The translations under genes were made by a program, and so were the position numbers. 64,000 nucleotides of DNA. It comes from Ecdyonurus torrentis. Taxonomy: Eukaryota; Arthropoda; Insecta; Ephemeroptera; Heptageniidae. The notes below the pieces were generated by a model that did no database searches, was not told the origin of the DNA, and saw only the letters and a list, made by a program, of their open reading frames with translations. The first letter of the stretch is position 1. Each line of letters opens with the position of its first letter. Positions 45,160 through 57,726 of this stretch are shown here, one piece after another. The DNA is taken from the NCBI GenBank assembly GCA_949318235.1, contig OX439129.1:8315849-8379848 (forward strand), read 5' to 3'.

Positions 45160-45665
45160 ACGTGGGGCAGGATTTATCGCCACGCACAATTATACTTCTA
45201 GAGTTGGGGCTTCCAAGGTTGAAGGCCGAGGAGCCTCCCTAACTCTGGTGGACTGTCTCTGAAGACACAGCACTCGAGACCTTTTACAGAGGTAAAGAGC
45301 ACCACCAATTATCCACATCAGCTACCAGTTCGGGCGTTAGTTATGTCTATAATCAACTCTAAATCTACCGCAGCTCTGTACAGCTGCAGATCGCTCCTCC
45401 ACACCTTTTCTCTAATGGAGACCCCCATACTGACTTCAACAACTATATGAGTGCAGAAGTGAAAGTTTGAGGCCCATCGTGCACCCGGGACCCGGCCACC
45501 TCTAAGAAAGGTAGGCACAGACAGAACGGCAAGAGAGAAAGCAGTCCACTGCTGCTGACACCACAATATAGCGGTGACAAACCGGAAGAGCAAGTGACAT
45601 AACCACATTGCAAATCCAAGGACTGGGGAGGCTGACTTTGCAAACCTCTTTGGTCACTGACAAGA
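45160..45665 (-). repeat. Dispersed repeat family 4, copy 2
   Basis: Reverse-oriented copy of 34655-35130, longer, with extra sequence such as GTGTGGAGGAGCGATCTGC. It lies next to a 43-base A run (45073-45115). Class unknown; it could be the 3' part of a larger transposon. Confidence 0.75.
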
Positions 45666-47039
45666 GTCATGAGTCGTAGATTAGGCTATAAGTGAAGTAA
45701 AGCATCTATGTAACCTGCACAAATATGAATAATAATAACATCAAATACACTTCTCAAGTTTGTTCATACAGAACAAACTAGATATATTTTGGCAATTAAC
45801 TCCAAGAGTAATGGTATTGCCAAAATATTTCCAATGTGTTTCCATTTTTTTCCCCCTAATATTATTTATTTATTTATTTCCAATGTGTTAGTTTTTTATA
45901 TCTGTGCTCTAGCAAGATTTTCACCAAACAATGGGACTCTCTTCACTATTGTAAGGTTCTTGCTGATTTCTTGTATCCTTCTCTTTCAAATTTATCATCC
46001 ATTATTTATTATTCATTGTGTACGTGATTTTTTTTTTTTTTTTTTTTTCAATATACCGGTATCCCTAACTGATAAATACCTATTTAATAATAATTTGTGG
46101 GGTAAAAAAACAAACAACAACAACAACTTGCAATGTAATGTTTGAAATGCTTCCTCAAATTTTCCTAATCTATGTATTTCTGTTGCTAAAAGTACAAGAC
46201 TACAAGCAAATCTATGATGTACTCAAGTAATTTTCTTCTTTTATTAATGATGTCATTACAATATGATAAAAGCTCTGTTATATACTGTACAGACTGTACA
46301 GTATACACATTTATAACTAAAACTCTGTGGCACGTGAGACCTTAACCTCTCCATAGAACATCTACTTGCTGGTATTCATATCCTTTTCTTTATTTGAATC
46401 TTTGAATTCTTTATTTATTCGCCTTTTTGAATTTTCAGTTCCTATAATGGGCAAAAGCGGTGAATTCATTAAACTTACTGTGCGTTTCCAATTATGTATT
46501 TATGTTTTATTAAAATATTTATATGTGTTTCATATTATTTATAGAAAATCAAGATGATAAAATAACACATGGATAGATTTGAAAAATTGGGGAATGCGAA
46601 CAGGTTGGAATTATTTTCTCGTTCATGCAAAGCATCCCTGTCAATTAACAACTTAATTTCAGAATCTTCATATTTAATTTATTGTTAATTAAAATTGTTA
46701 ATTTTTAGCTAGGTTAGGCTAAAAACACCTGTGTTGTTGGCTTACCCCAAAAGGGATTATAGTCATGATTTGTGTGTACATACCTAATAAAATTTCATCC
46801 CACAGCATTTGCAACGTAATATTTACTTGCTAATGTAGAAATTGTAGTAGAATTACATGATGTAAATGCACTGTGCACTGCACTATTAGTGTGCAAATCA
46901 TGTAAACAAACACACACTATAGTTTCATTCCTTAAAAATAATTATCCATATCTATTTTATTTTCATTAAATATTTTATTATATTCTGACATAATAATTAC
47001 AGTACAATAAATTTAAAAAATAGCATTCATTTTTGTATT
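45666..47039. other. Intergenic stretch between repeat family 4 and UTP15
   Basis: No gene recognised. The half copy of a small foldback is at 46605-46655. Open frames at 45789 and 46366 show no domain. Confidence 0.45.
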
Positions 47040-47045
47040 TTTATT
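47040..47045 (-). terminator. Poly(A) signal of UTP15
   Basis: AATAAA on the - strand 79 bases after the UTP15 stop; a second AATAAA is absent nearby. Short 3' UTR. Confidence 0.65.
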
Positions 47046-47123
47046 GAACCACTTTGAAAATGTAAGTTTCACAAATCACAATTTATGTCCACTGTATCTC
47101 CAAACGTCACACACAAATTATCA

Positions 47124-48689
47124 TCACGATAGTCGTAGTTCCAGTACAGCTGCTGCAGTTGCATCTGAAGGTTCCATGTCAACGGTTAGTGGTGGAGGCT
47201 GAACATAGCTTGCTGCAGATTGAAGCATGTTTAGAGCTCCCTGAAGTTCCAGTAAGTTCTGTGTAAATCTCTCTTCATCAGTGAGGTGTCTCAGGAGGGA
47301 CTCACACATACGAGCAACCTCGGGCATTTCATGGAGTGTCTCATCATACACCTCTGTAACAAACATAACTGGTCACTTGTTTACAAAGTAAAAACCATTT
47401 CAGTTTGAATTTAATTATCGAGGGAAAGGATAGGAAAACCAACAATTGCTTTACCGCAATGTAGTCCATAGCACAGTTAGCACAATTATTTACATTGATT
47501 AAGACATTTCTTCTGTTCCTTAAGAGTGTCAACTGAAGAAGAGGGCTGTCGCCCTTGAAAGATCTTAATCAATGTATTTGTGGTAACTGTGCCATCAGGA
47601 TTATCACCTAGCTACAGACTTTACCATGGTAAGGCACTTGTTGGTTTTGTTTATACTTTCCTTTGATAACTGATTACTTTTGTATTTGATAAATGGTTAA
47701 TAAGTATTGTACAGAAATTTCTTGACTTTATGAAAGGGTGAGGGAATAGAAACAAAGAAGGGCTTGAGAGAAATGCTCATTTTGCTGGCTGCTGTAAACC
47801 TAGTTATGAGCATTTTACACAATCAAGAGTTTACACATCATTTAAATAGTAACAGTAATTGAGAATAGCAATGCAATTTTGGCACAAAATTTCAATGTTT
47901 AATGAAATAGCTGAGAAGAGTTGCAATAATATATTAAGGGAAAAATTGACTGTGCGATAATTGATAATTAAAAAGGTTTGATAAACACATTTTTTTCTGG
48001 CTTCTTATTAAGAGTTGCAATAACACATAGATAGATTTGAAATATTGGAGAGTGGGAAATTGAGTTATTCATTGACAGGGATACTTTGCAGAGAGAGAAA
48101 ATTGTGTAACCTGGTAGAAAATTAAATGTAAGAGGCATTTGCAATTTATAAACACCTCTAGTGTTTAATTTCAGACTCGGTTAGAATATTTTCTCTCGTG
48201 CAAGGAGTCCCTGTCAATTAACAGCACAAAAAACACAAAATCAAAATATCCCCAAGCATTTCTCTAATAGTGTAATTCAATTATAACACATGCAATGCTA
48301 CTTTACCTAAGAAAATATTTGCAATGTCAATGAGAGTGGGAGTGAATTCAAATTCACCAATGAACTTGCAGATAAATTTTAGTATTGGGATTAAAGAATC
48401 TTCCTTGCGACCTGCCAGGGCACTGTGAACTCCTTTTCTCCTGAAACATAAATATGTTATTTGTGATTAAAACAAGATTATACTAGTCATGCTTCTTTTT
48501 TTATTTGGGGAAGGGGGTAGGGGTTAGTTATTAGTGATCTTATCAATGAATATTTTGTTAAGTACAGTTAAGTGAAAAAGGGGGAGAAATGCAATGACGC
48601 AACCAGCTACACTAGACATTATACAATATACATGTATGCATGATAAATTTTTAGTACACAAATTGATTTAAAAAGAAATTAACATGTAC

Positions 48690-48720
<31 letters not shown>

Positions 48721-51700
48721 TGCAATATTGTGTACAATATGTTAATTTTAGTTTTATTATCAACAAATTAAAAGCAAAAAATATTGCACTTTAAGATTTG
48801 TGAATCATCATTATTAGTGCAAATAGAACACTAGTGTTAAAGGTACACGAACTACATGATCTGCTAATATTGGGAATTCTATGTATGTGTAACAATCTAA
48901 ACTAACAAGATTTTAACATCATATATATCGCTTTGTTGATTCTTTTCCCTTCTTGTGTTTGTCCAATTAATTTAAATAATTAATTAATTTATGCGAAAGC
49001 ATAAAATTGTACATATTTATGTGTTGCTATATATCTCTAAACTATGATAATTTTAACTCCCCCCCCCCCCCTACTGCCGTGAGTGGAATGCGAGAAAACT
49101 GCCTGCATATTTTACTTGCTCGCGTACGTGCTTCTCGGGTCTTCTACCACCACCTGCTTGGGGAAGCGGGCGTGGGCGGAGGTCGCTTGAGGCCGGCGCG
49201 AGCCAGTAGCCAGTCTGTCACCAGCATTCGCTAGGTAAAGATGCATTGCCGGGCAAGCCCAGCTGTGTATCTTTATCTCGTAAGTGTTGGATCGTTGTGC
49301 TGACGAGCCCCAATGAACTACTAGATGCGTATCGTGATGCATTGAATGTATTATCACTCAGTTAATTAATTAATTAACTGCGTGATATTTGAGTTTGATG
49401 GAATACAATATATTGATAGTAGGTAGGGCGAAACTTGTGTCCGCAACTTGACGAAGTGGTAAATCAGGTAGTTTGATCGCATCTCAATCACGGCAGGCCT
49501 AATCGGGCAATCTAGGAGAGGCCAGCAAGACCTTATCACTTATCATAGTAAAGAGAGTCGCATAGTTCAGTAAAAATCTTGCTAGCACAGAGATAAAAAA
49601 CCCATTTTGCATAGCTTTTGCCACTAAACTCCAACAGAAATGGAGTGTGTTTTGCCTTTGTCAGTCTTAACAGACTTGGAGATACACTATGAATGATGAT
49701 GTAAGGACCTTGCTGGTTTTTCCTATCCTCTTTCTTTCAAATTTATCATAATATAGTTGTGTGTTTTTCCTTAACTCACCTGATAAGCTCTTGAAAGACA
49801 GCAACAATCACTTCAGGCTTTCTCTTTTGATTATAAGGTGTAAGTGCAGCATCCAGAGCTTTAGAATATCTGAATGCTCTGATGTAGTGGTCAGACCTAC
49901 TGATACCCTTCTCCTGCTCCTCAGCCACAACGACATCTGCTTCAAATGTCTCCATCATGATTGGATCAGCAGGTAAAGCTTTGCCCCAAGGACGACTGTG
50001 TTTTGATATCTTTGGTCTTTCAGGTGCAGGTTCCATACGTCTGGCCACTGATACCAAGCCATCAACCATACCCACTGCAAGAACCTCATCTCTAGGCTGC
50101 AACAGACCAAATATATAATTAAATCCATGAACACACATACTGCTACTTTAACTTTAAAAATAGGAGAAAAAATGTAGCAGTTATTTGAGTACCTACTTAC
50201 ACAAAATTAAAAAGGAAAAAAATATATATCCTATATAATCAATCACGAAAAATTAGAAATGCATGAATAAATCTATTTAAAAAGGATAAAACAATGATGC
50301 ATGCATAATGTAAAAAAAAAAAAAAAAAAAAATGATAATAATAACAAAACAAAAATGCTTAGTTGCAAGTATTGTTAATCAAGAATGTGTTTTCAATAGT
50401 ATTGGGGGGGGGGGGGGGTGAAACTGAAAATGTGGGGCGACATTGAAACTCCAATCGGGAGGTGCATGATCGATGTGATTGCATCGACCAGCCCGCCTAG
50501 ACATTTCCACGGTTTCTCTAGGCTGTCATTGCAAATTGGGCAGGCCCATGTGTGCTTTTCCATTATTGGAAAGTCCTGTCGATAAGACAATGTCTTGACT
50601 GGGACTGGGGACTGGGATTGGTGTAGCACAATAACACAATATGGCAAGAAAAATATATATATATATTTACTTTTGCCATGTTATGTTCTTGTGCACACTT
50701 TTACCACCACTGTCATTGCCTTATCAACATGTAGAATGGAAACCACACACATACCAGCCACTGCTTAAATACACAGCCCAGCATTTGTCATGACAGCCTA
50801 GAGAACCAGTGGAAACTTTAGGCAGGCTGGATGTTGCAATAACATCAATTATACACCCCCAGAATGCTCTGTTACTAGGAAGTAGGTACTTTTTACATTT
50901 GTACATGGTTAAAAGTGCAGCAATAATATTTAATAAGTGAAGTTCAAAGTCTCTTCACTTAATAATTAGGGTAACTTACAGCAACTCCCAAACTGAGGAT
51001 TGGTGCAGGGTAGCTGAGAGCATGTATCGGCTGCATGGTGGTCATGTCGATGACTCTTACTCGCTGGTCTAAACCTCCTGTCAAGAGACGAGTGCCTCCA
51101 GTTGCAAGAGCAAGACATGTCACTGTCTTGTGATGAGGTGAGAGGCGAGCAAGTAGCCTCCCTCCAGCCAGGGCATCCCACACACAAACCTCTGTGCCAC
51201 CTACACAACAACAAAATGTTAGTCTTACTTTAATTTAATTACTTTAATTACAGTACTTAATTTAATTATTTTAATTAATTAAGTTACTTTAATTTTATCA
51301 GAAATTTGATTTTCAATATACACATTAATAAAAACATTAGTTGATAATGCTATCATATTTTTCCTCCCGATACTTTTACTTTTGTTCAATACTTTGTTTC
51401 AATGATTGTCGAGGAGGGGAGGAGGTGGGGGGGGGGGCAATATTCGTGTACTCTTTTATTGAGAACACTGTGGTAGAACTAATGCTTATGATTTGCATTT
51501 TATAATAATATACTTCAAACAATTAAAAAAAAATAACTACTGCACCTATGCATTTAATGATATTTCAAAAACCTATTTAGATTATTGGGTAAGTATTATG
51601 CACTAGAAAACCAATGACAAACCTGATGAGATGAATAGTCCACCAGTTGGTACAAACATAACACTCTCTACTGGAGCTCCATGATCTACAGTCAATACTG

Positions 51701-54700
51701 GTACGTTGGTACGACAATCTAGTAAGGTGACATGTTTATCGTAGCTACCAGCTAGCACCAGGTCTGTGGAAACTGGAGATACAGCGCCAGCACGTACGTA
51801 ATCCTGTGAAACAAAAGTTGCAGTATACATAGTTAAATCATTATGTAACATACTTGCAACAAAAGGGTCAGACTGGCACCCAAGAGGCCTTGTCTGTGAA
51901 AGGGGTGGGTGGGACACACTCTCTAGAGGCCACAAAAGGGGGCATAATACCCCAGTTATGTCCCTTTTTGGACTTTCAGGGCCTCCAAACAGGGGGAGCC
52001 ACGTCCACTATCACGGACTTTCTCTTATGGCCAGCCCGAGCCTGTGCGACAATTCAACTTACGGTAAAATCTTCATATTTTGTCACAGCTGTCTCACTTG
52101 GCATATCCCAAATTGCAACAGTTTTATCATCTGAGCAACTGAATAAATGTGTGCCATCTGTTGTGAAGAAACATCTGTGAACAGCCCTGAAACCAAAATA
52201 TCAACTTATTATATATAAGTATATATTTACTGTGTACAAATAAGGTATTGGGTCACCCTCATGATCGGATCATTATTTTGTTCAGGGGTCTCTTATTTAT
52301 TATTATTTTTTTTTTTTGTAGGGGTCATCTACACATGTGGTTCTGAAATTTTGTGATCAGGGTTACTACGTCCATACGACCTCATAGAAGTTTGTTTGAA
52401 GTTGATACTCACCATGGGCTAATGAGCCACAAGCTAATGAACGACAGCTCAGAAGTGCCAATTAAAATATGTACACACTTTATAGTGCTCGCAATGTTAA
52501 AAGGTTCTTCAAACGAGGGTGACTCAATATCGCATATCGCTTCTCACAATTCATTAAGGCCATACAGAATCTACTTTAAAAAATAACAAAAATTGAAACC
52601 TGCACTTTACTAGGTTGGGAAATCTACACGAATGCATACAATATAGCGTAATTGGTCTTAAATTAAAGGCAATACAATATTATTTTACAGGAATGTGTTA
52701 AAACAATGTATTGCAAAATTTGACTCCGTGGCAAGGAGAAACGTTTTGCAAAGTCGCAATTTTTACTACAGTGTTAAGAGAGCTCGTTTTTAGCAGGCGA
52801 TATCTCTATTAATATTAAAGATAAATCCATAGTGTAAGCGAGGAAAATTATCCTCATATCTTCCTATTTATGAATATCAAAGAAAAAAAAATTTAAAATA
52901 AAAATTACAGGCGTAATTCAATTAGCTGTAAAAATGTAGCCAAAAACCAACGGCTTAACTTATATGAGTGAAAATGATAATAGAAGCGTAGAAGCGGTAA
53001 TGAAGAATGTAAAAGACTTTTATTTTGAAAAAGTTGAATTAGAAACCAATTTACAATTTTAAAAAAATTACGCATGTCAAAGTTAGGTAATCATACTATA
53101 GATACTCCCCTTACGCCTTGACTCTTCATTTCCCCTCACTTCCAAGCTTGATGCATTTCCCTTTCCGACCGCATGCAAATGTTTTTCTACCTAGTAAAGG
53201 AGAAAAAAAAAAGTTTTTCTGTCTATACTGCCTATTCTCACTTCAATCACTTGAAATATTACAAAATATACGTTTATGTTATAATAACTTGCATTTCCTA
53301 TCACTTTTTTTTTGTATGGTTCATAATAATACAAATAATTTTTCCTATATACTTTATAATTTGTATAAAATATTAAATTATTAACAATGTCATAAACCTT
53401 CTTTTAATGATTAAACCACAATACAATTAGTAATTTTTTTTCATTGTTTGAATTTGGTAATTACTTTTTATATTTCCTTTTTTTGGGGGGGGGGGGCAGG
53501 GGGGTTGTAATTAAATGTCAGTAACCATTTCTTATGTAATTTCTTTCCTTTTAATTTACATGAAATTTATTAAGATAGAATTTATTTTTAAGTTGAAAGG
53601 AACTAAATTATAATAATGAAATAATTTGTTTTTTGTTCTTTACTATAGTACAAAGCTTTATTTTAAACGTTTTCACATAGATTGCAGTGGAATTAATTAT
53701 AATTAAACATAATTTTTTTTTAGATTTTTTCTTATTTATAAATGGTAATTCACCATATTATATGAAATTAAATATTTGTAGTAACAATATTTAAGAAAAA
53801 CTTCTATTTAAAGAACGAAAACAAAGCTCACATATTAATTGTTTGCATAAATATAGTAATATAAACGCAATTTGCTTCAATTGGATGCAAGAATTGTTTT
53901 AAATTTCTTTATGTACGTATATTATTTAAACATCAAGCTAGACTTCAATAGTTCTTTTTCAAATTTTTTTTTTTTATATTTTTATATTTATATGTGTCTG
54001 CGTTACACGACGTGGAGCTTCAATGTTATTGAAGCAAAGTAATAGTGGCTGACGAGAAATCATCGAACTGAGCGTATCGCACAAAAATGTTGCGATGGTG
54101 ACCAAAGATCCGCTTCTTCCATTTTTAATAGAGGTGAGTTTCATATCACTATCAGGTAAGATTTTACCTTTGTTGAAAATGGAAGAAGCTGTTTTTGAAA
54201 CTAGAAAACTCTTTTTTTTTTTATATCACATTGATGCGATGTACCTGAGACGCGTGCAAGTGACATGCATGGAAATGAAAACATCATGACAACCACCGCT
54301 ATTACAAAAATTAATCAAAACTTAAACTATTGACTCGAAATAACATAGTGTACCGTGTCTATTTTGGAATCTATGTATTTTTTTTTTTTTTTTTGAATAA
54401 CCGTAATTCGCTCAGATTTTTTAAAACAATTTATGCAAAATATGAATTAATATACACAGTTATGGATTATATTGTGCAATTCATCAAGAAATGTTTTTTT
54501 TTTCCTTTAAATTTATTTTCAAATTAAAAGTTTAAAAATGTAAAAAATACAGATAATTGGTACAGATAATGACCTAAAATAATTCAAAACAGTAATTTTT
54601 TTTACCGTTTTATTGAAAGAAATAGCAAGATTAATAAATATCGGGAAAAATCAAGCAATATAAGAATATTTATATTGTATTGTGATCAAGTATAGTAATG

Positions 54701-56415
54701 AAAAAAATTATGACATTTTTAATAATTCAATAGCTTATAAAAATTGAAAAGTATAGGAAAAATTACTTGTATTATTATAAACCATACAAAAAAAAAGTGA
54801 TAGGAAATGCAAATTATTATAACATAAACGTATATTTTGTAATATTTCAAGTGATTGAAGTGAGAATAGGCAGTATAGACAGAAAAACTTTTTTTTTTTC
54901 TCCTTTACTAGGTAGAAAAACATTTGCATGCGGTCGGAAAGGGAAATGCATCAAGCTTGGAAGTGAGGGGAAATGAAGAGTCAAGGCGTAAGGGGAGTAT
55001 CTATAGTATGATTACCTAACTTTGACATGCGTAATTTTTTTAAAATTGTAAATTGGTTTCTAATTCAACTTTTTCAAAATAAAAGTCTTTTACATTCTTC
55101 ATTACCGCTTCTACGCTTCTATTATCATTTTCACTCATATAAGTTAAGCCGTTGGTTTTTGGCTACATTTTTACAGCTAATTGAATTACGCCTGTAATTT
55201 TTATTTTAAATTTTTTTTTCTTTGATATTCATAAATAGGAAGATATGAGGATAATTTTCCTCGCTTACACTATGGATTTATCTTTAATATTAATAGAGAT
55301 ATCGCCTGCTAAAAACGAGCTCTCTTAACACTGTAGTAAAAATTGCGACTTTGCAAAACGTTTCTCCTTGACACGGAGTCAAATTTTGCAATACATTGTT
55401 TTAACACATTCCTGTAAAATAATATTGTATTGCCTTTAATTTAAGACCAATTACGCTATATTGTATGCATTCGTGTAGATTTCCCAACCTAGTAAAGTGC
55501 AGGTTTCAATTTTTGTTATTTTTTAAAGTAGATTCTGTATGGCCTTAATGAATTGTGAGAAGCGATATACCATGTACAGTATGTACATACGTAAATGTTT
55601 TCAACTTTTTTTCAAATCAATACGTATGTACATTTTTTTTTTTTTTTTTTTTTTTATTACTCAAAGCCTTGATCAAAAATATACCTGTTACACTTACCCA
55701 GTATGCCCACTAAATACACGAAGTAAATTCTTTGAACTGACATCAAAAAGTTTAATTTGTGCCTCATCACCTCCTGCACAAAGTAATTTTCCATCTTGAC
55801 GAAATTTTCCTCCATATGCTGTTTCTTTAAATCTGTTTAGATTTTTATATATAGCTTTGGTAACAGGGTTGTATATTTGAACCTAAAATAAGAAGACATT
55901 GGTGAATTAGAATAAGACACTACAGAGTATATTATTCAATGTGTCATGTAAATACATACGAAGGTTGTGTGATGTGGGTATGGATCTCATGAGGGCGATC
56001 GATCCATCAGCCACTTTGATTTGAAACTTACCCGTACTGAGCAGGTAACCGCAAAATGAAAGGGTTCTTGAGGACTGAAGTCAATGTAATCTATTGGACC
56101 AAACTCTTTTAATAGCGCCGGGGCCTGTAATTATATAATAAGAATACAATTCAATGTAATGTCATCACACTCATCACCATAGAAGACAAAGCAGGCAATG
56201 TGTCATGATGTAAACAAGACACACGTGGGCTCATCGAGTTTAATCTTTAAAAATTTTAATTTCTTTACCAAGTCTATGAATTAAATAACAAAAATTTCAT
56301 GCAGTGATAATTTTTTAATATATACCTCTAATTTTTTCCAATATGCAGCTTCTTCTGTTATTTCTGGCTCTAATTTTGTAAATATTTTTACATTTGTTCC
56401 TTTGAACGCAGCCAT
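47124..56415 (-). CDS. UTP15: UTP15, U3 snoRNP / t-UTP small-subunit processome WD40 protein (524 aa, 9 exons)
   Basis: Nine coding exons on the - strand: 56415-56326, 56124-56032, 55882-55698, 52186-52063, 51803-51623, 51200-50980, 50096-49780, 48440-48307 and 47353-47124. The lengths sum to 1575 bases in one open frame, all junctions GT-AG. The protein starts MAAFKGTNVKIFTKLEPEIT and follows animal UTP15 throughout: KEFGPIDYIDFSPQ, the YGGKFRQDGKLL strand, WD40 blades ending IKLFD, VAIWD, VTLLDCR and VCVWD, then a blade with DQRVRVID. A charged linker follows (residues about 320-365), then the alpha-helical UTP15 C-terminal domain (YSKALDAAL, RRKGVHSALAGR, ESLLRHL). UTP15 sits in the t-UTP/UtpA subcomplex in the nucleolus and is needed for pre-rRNA transcription and 18S processing. 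The tail after about 500 (VDMEPSDATAAAVLELRLS) is not conserved. Identification is secure; exon ends are by eye. Confidence 0.97.
47466..47597. mobile_element. Small foldback element in UTP15 intron 8
   Basis: GCACAGTTAGCACAATT..ACATTGATTAAG pairs with CTTAATCAATGTA..GGTAACTGTGCC. The loop contains AAGAGTGTCAACTGAAG. Non-coding. Confidence 0.75.
48060..48228. mobile_element. Small foldback element in UTP15 intron 8, with a half copy at 46605-46655
   Basis: ATTGACAGGGATACTTTGCA and GAGAGAAAAT left pair with ATTTTCTCTCGTGCAAGGAG and CCCTGTCAATTAAC right. The segment 46605-46655 repeats the right arm (TTTTCTCGTTCATGCAAAGC), with the leader AACACATGGATAGATTTGAA also shared. Confidence 0.7.
49060..49560. 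other. GC-rich island in UTP15 intron 7
   Basis: Starts with a C run and contains GGGAAGCGGGCGTGGGCGG, GAGGCCGGCGCGAGCC and GCCGGGCAAGCCCAGC, very unlike the rest of the intron. It may be a SINE or other insertion; I find no tRNA-like A and B boxes and no long coding frame conserved with anything I know. Confidence 0.4.
52534..55568. repeat. Large inverted repeat (arms about 850 bp, loop about 1.33 kb) inside UTP15 intron 3
   Basis: Left arm 52534 to about 53390 and right arm about 54720 to 55568 are reverse complements with only scattered differences (one is GTGGCAAGG against GTGTCAAGG, others are homopolymer lengths). Examples: ATATCGCTTCTCACAATTC at 52534 pairs with its complement ending 55568, and the segment with AAATGCATCAAGCTTGG pairs in both arms. 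Similarity fades at the loop side. The loop shows no credible gene; it contains the stretch around 54000-54200 with mixed composition. The repeat fills most of the 3.5-kb intron between exons 3 and 4. It is probably a foldback transposon or an inverted duplication. Confidence 0.9.
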
Positions 56416-56540
56416 GTTTATTTTTTTTAAATGGTTTATAGCTTTAATTTTTGCCGCTAGGTGGACGCTGGACGACGAAGCGCAAAAATAAAATAGTTTG
56501 AAAGTTTTTTCCGCGAGCGCCAAAGAGCAAAGTCCAAAAA
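56416..56540 (-). promoter_or_regulatory. UTP15 5' leader / promoter region
   Basis: Just upstream of the start codon is a local patch with several CpGs (CGCGAGCGCC, GACGACGAAGCGC) in otherwise AT-rich DNA. It has no TATA box, consistent with a housekeeping promoter. The transcription start cannot be fixed. Confidence 0.4.
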
Positions 56541-56920
56541 GATCTGCATAAATTAGAGAAATAATTAGAGAAAATTAAAATAAGTCCGATATAATATATT
56601 AAAAAATAAAAAAGTAAAATGAAAAAAAAAAATAAAAGATCCTATAAAGAATGGCCTTATAGAATGTGGAGAACCTTTATTTATAGACCTATAACTTTTA
56701 TAGGGTAATAACAAAAATATACCCAAAATTTATGCAAACGACCACAGGCATAAAAACTTATATTGCATTTAAATTCTTCTTAAAAATATATATATATGTA
56801 ATCGATCTGTCAATATATACATTATATATCATACGTCACAATTCGCACGTACGTGTGATTCGAGAAAATTAAAAGGAATATAATATTATAAATATTATAA
56901 TTGTGTGCTCTGCAACGTAC

Positions 56921-56952
<32 letters not shown>

Positions 56953-57726
56953 GCTTCTCAATAATACATAATAATATATATTTTATGATATATGTCTCGC
57001 TCAATAAATATTTAATACAATATGACAACATAATTATTATGCATGGCATGATGCAAATCATTTGAGTTTTATATATAAAATAAATGTTAAATTTATTTAT
57101 ATATGCCATAAGCCATATATGCGTCTCTAGGGCTAGGGTCTAAGTATCTAATTATATTTTATTTCAGGCGAATAATCTGCATTATTCAGCATTCATCCGA
57201 TTTTTTTTTTTCTTTTGCTTAAATTGTTTCATATTAAAATCATTTTGTTCTCATGCAGGGTTGTGGGGTGGTCGCATATTCATATAAAAGTCATATAAAC
57301 AACCCACTGTAACAATTTCCCCACAATATTATAAATATCATATCAAAATCAAATAAGCTTATGTTGTTGCATTGAGTAGGAAATGCATAAAATACGATGT
57401 ATTATTCGGTAAGTGCGTGTCGTCGGTATACGCGGCGCACAAGAAGTCTTGACTCTTGGCTTGGCTTTGGCCAAGGCAAGCAGAGCCTCTGTAACAAATG
57501 GTATTACAGTGAATAAATAGTATTTAATATTATAATCTACAAATCTACATTTATCATTCATCATCCGGCATTATCCACCTCCACAGATCCACTATTAACA
57601 ACTACAATCTTGACTTCAGCGTTTCCTCGTCACATTTGGTGTCTAGAGGCGTGTAGATTCGAATCACTCATTTCTATAGACACCAAATGTGACGAAGAAA
57701 CGCTGAATAAGTCATGATTGTAGTTT

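Noticed and set aside
47622..47635. TTTACCATGGTAAG as a further X-box
   Set aside because: Both outer bases fail the consensus and it lies in UTP15 intron 8, away from any start.
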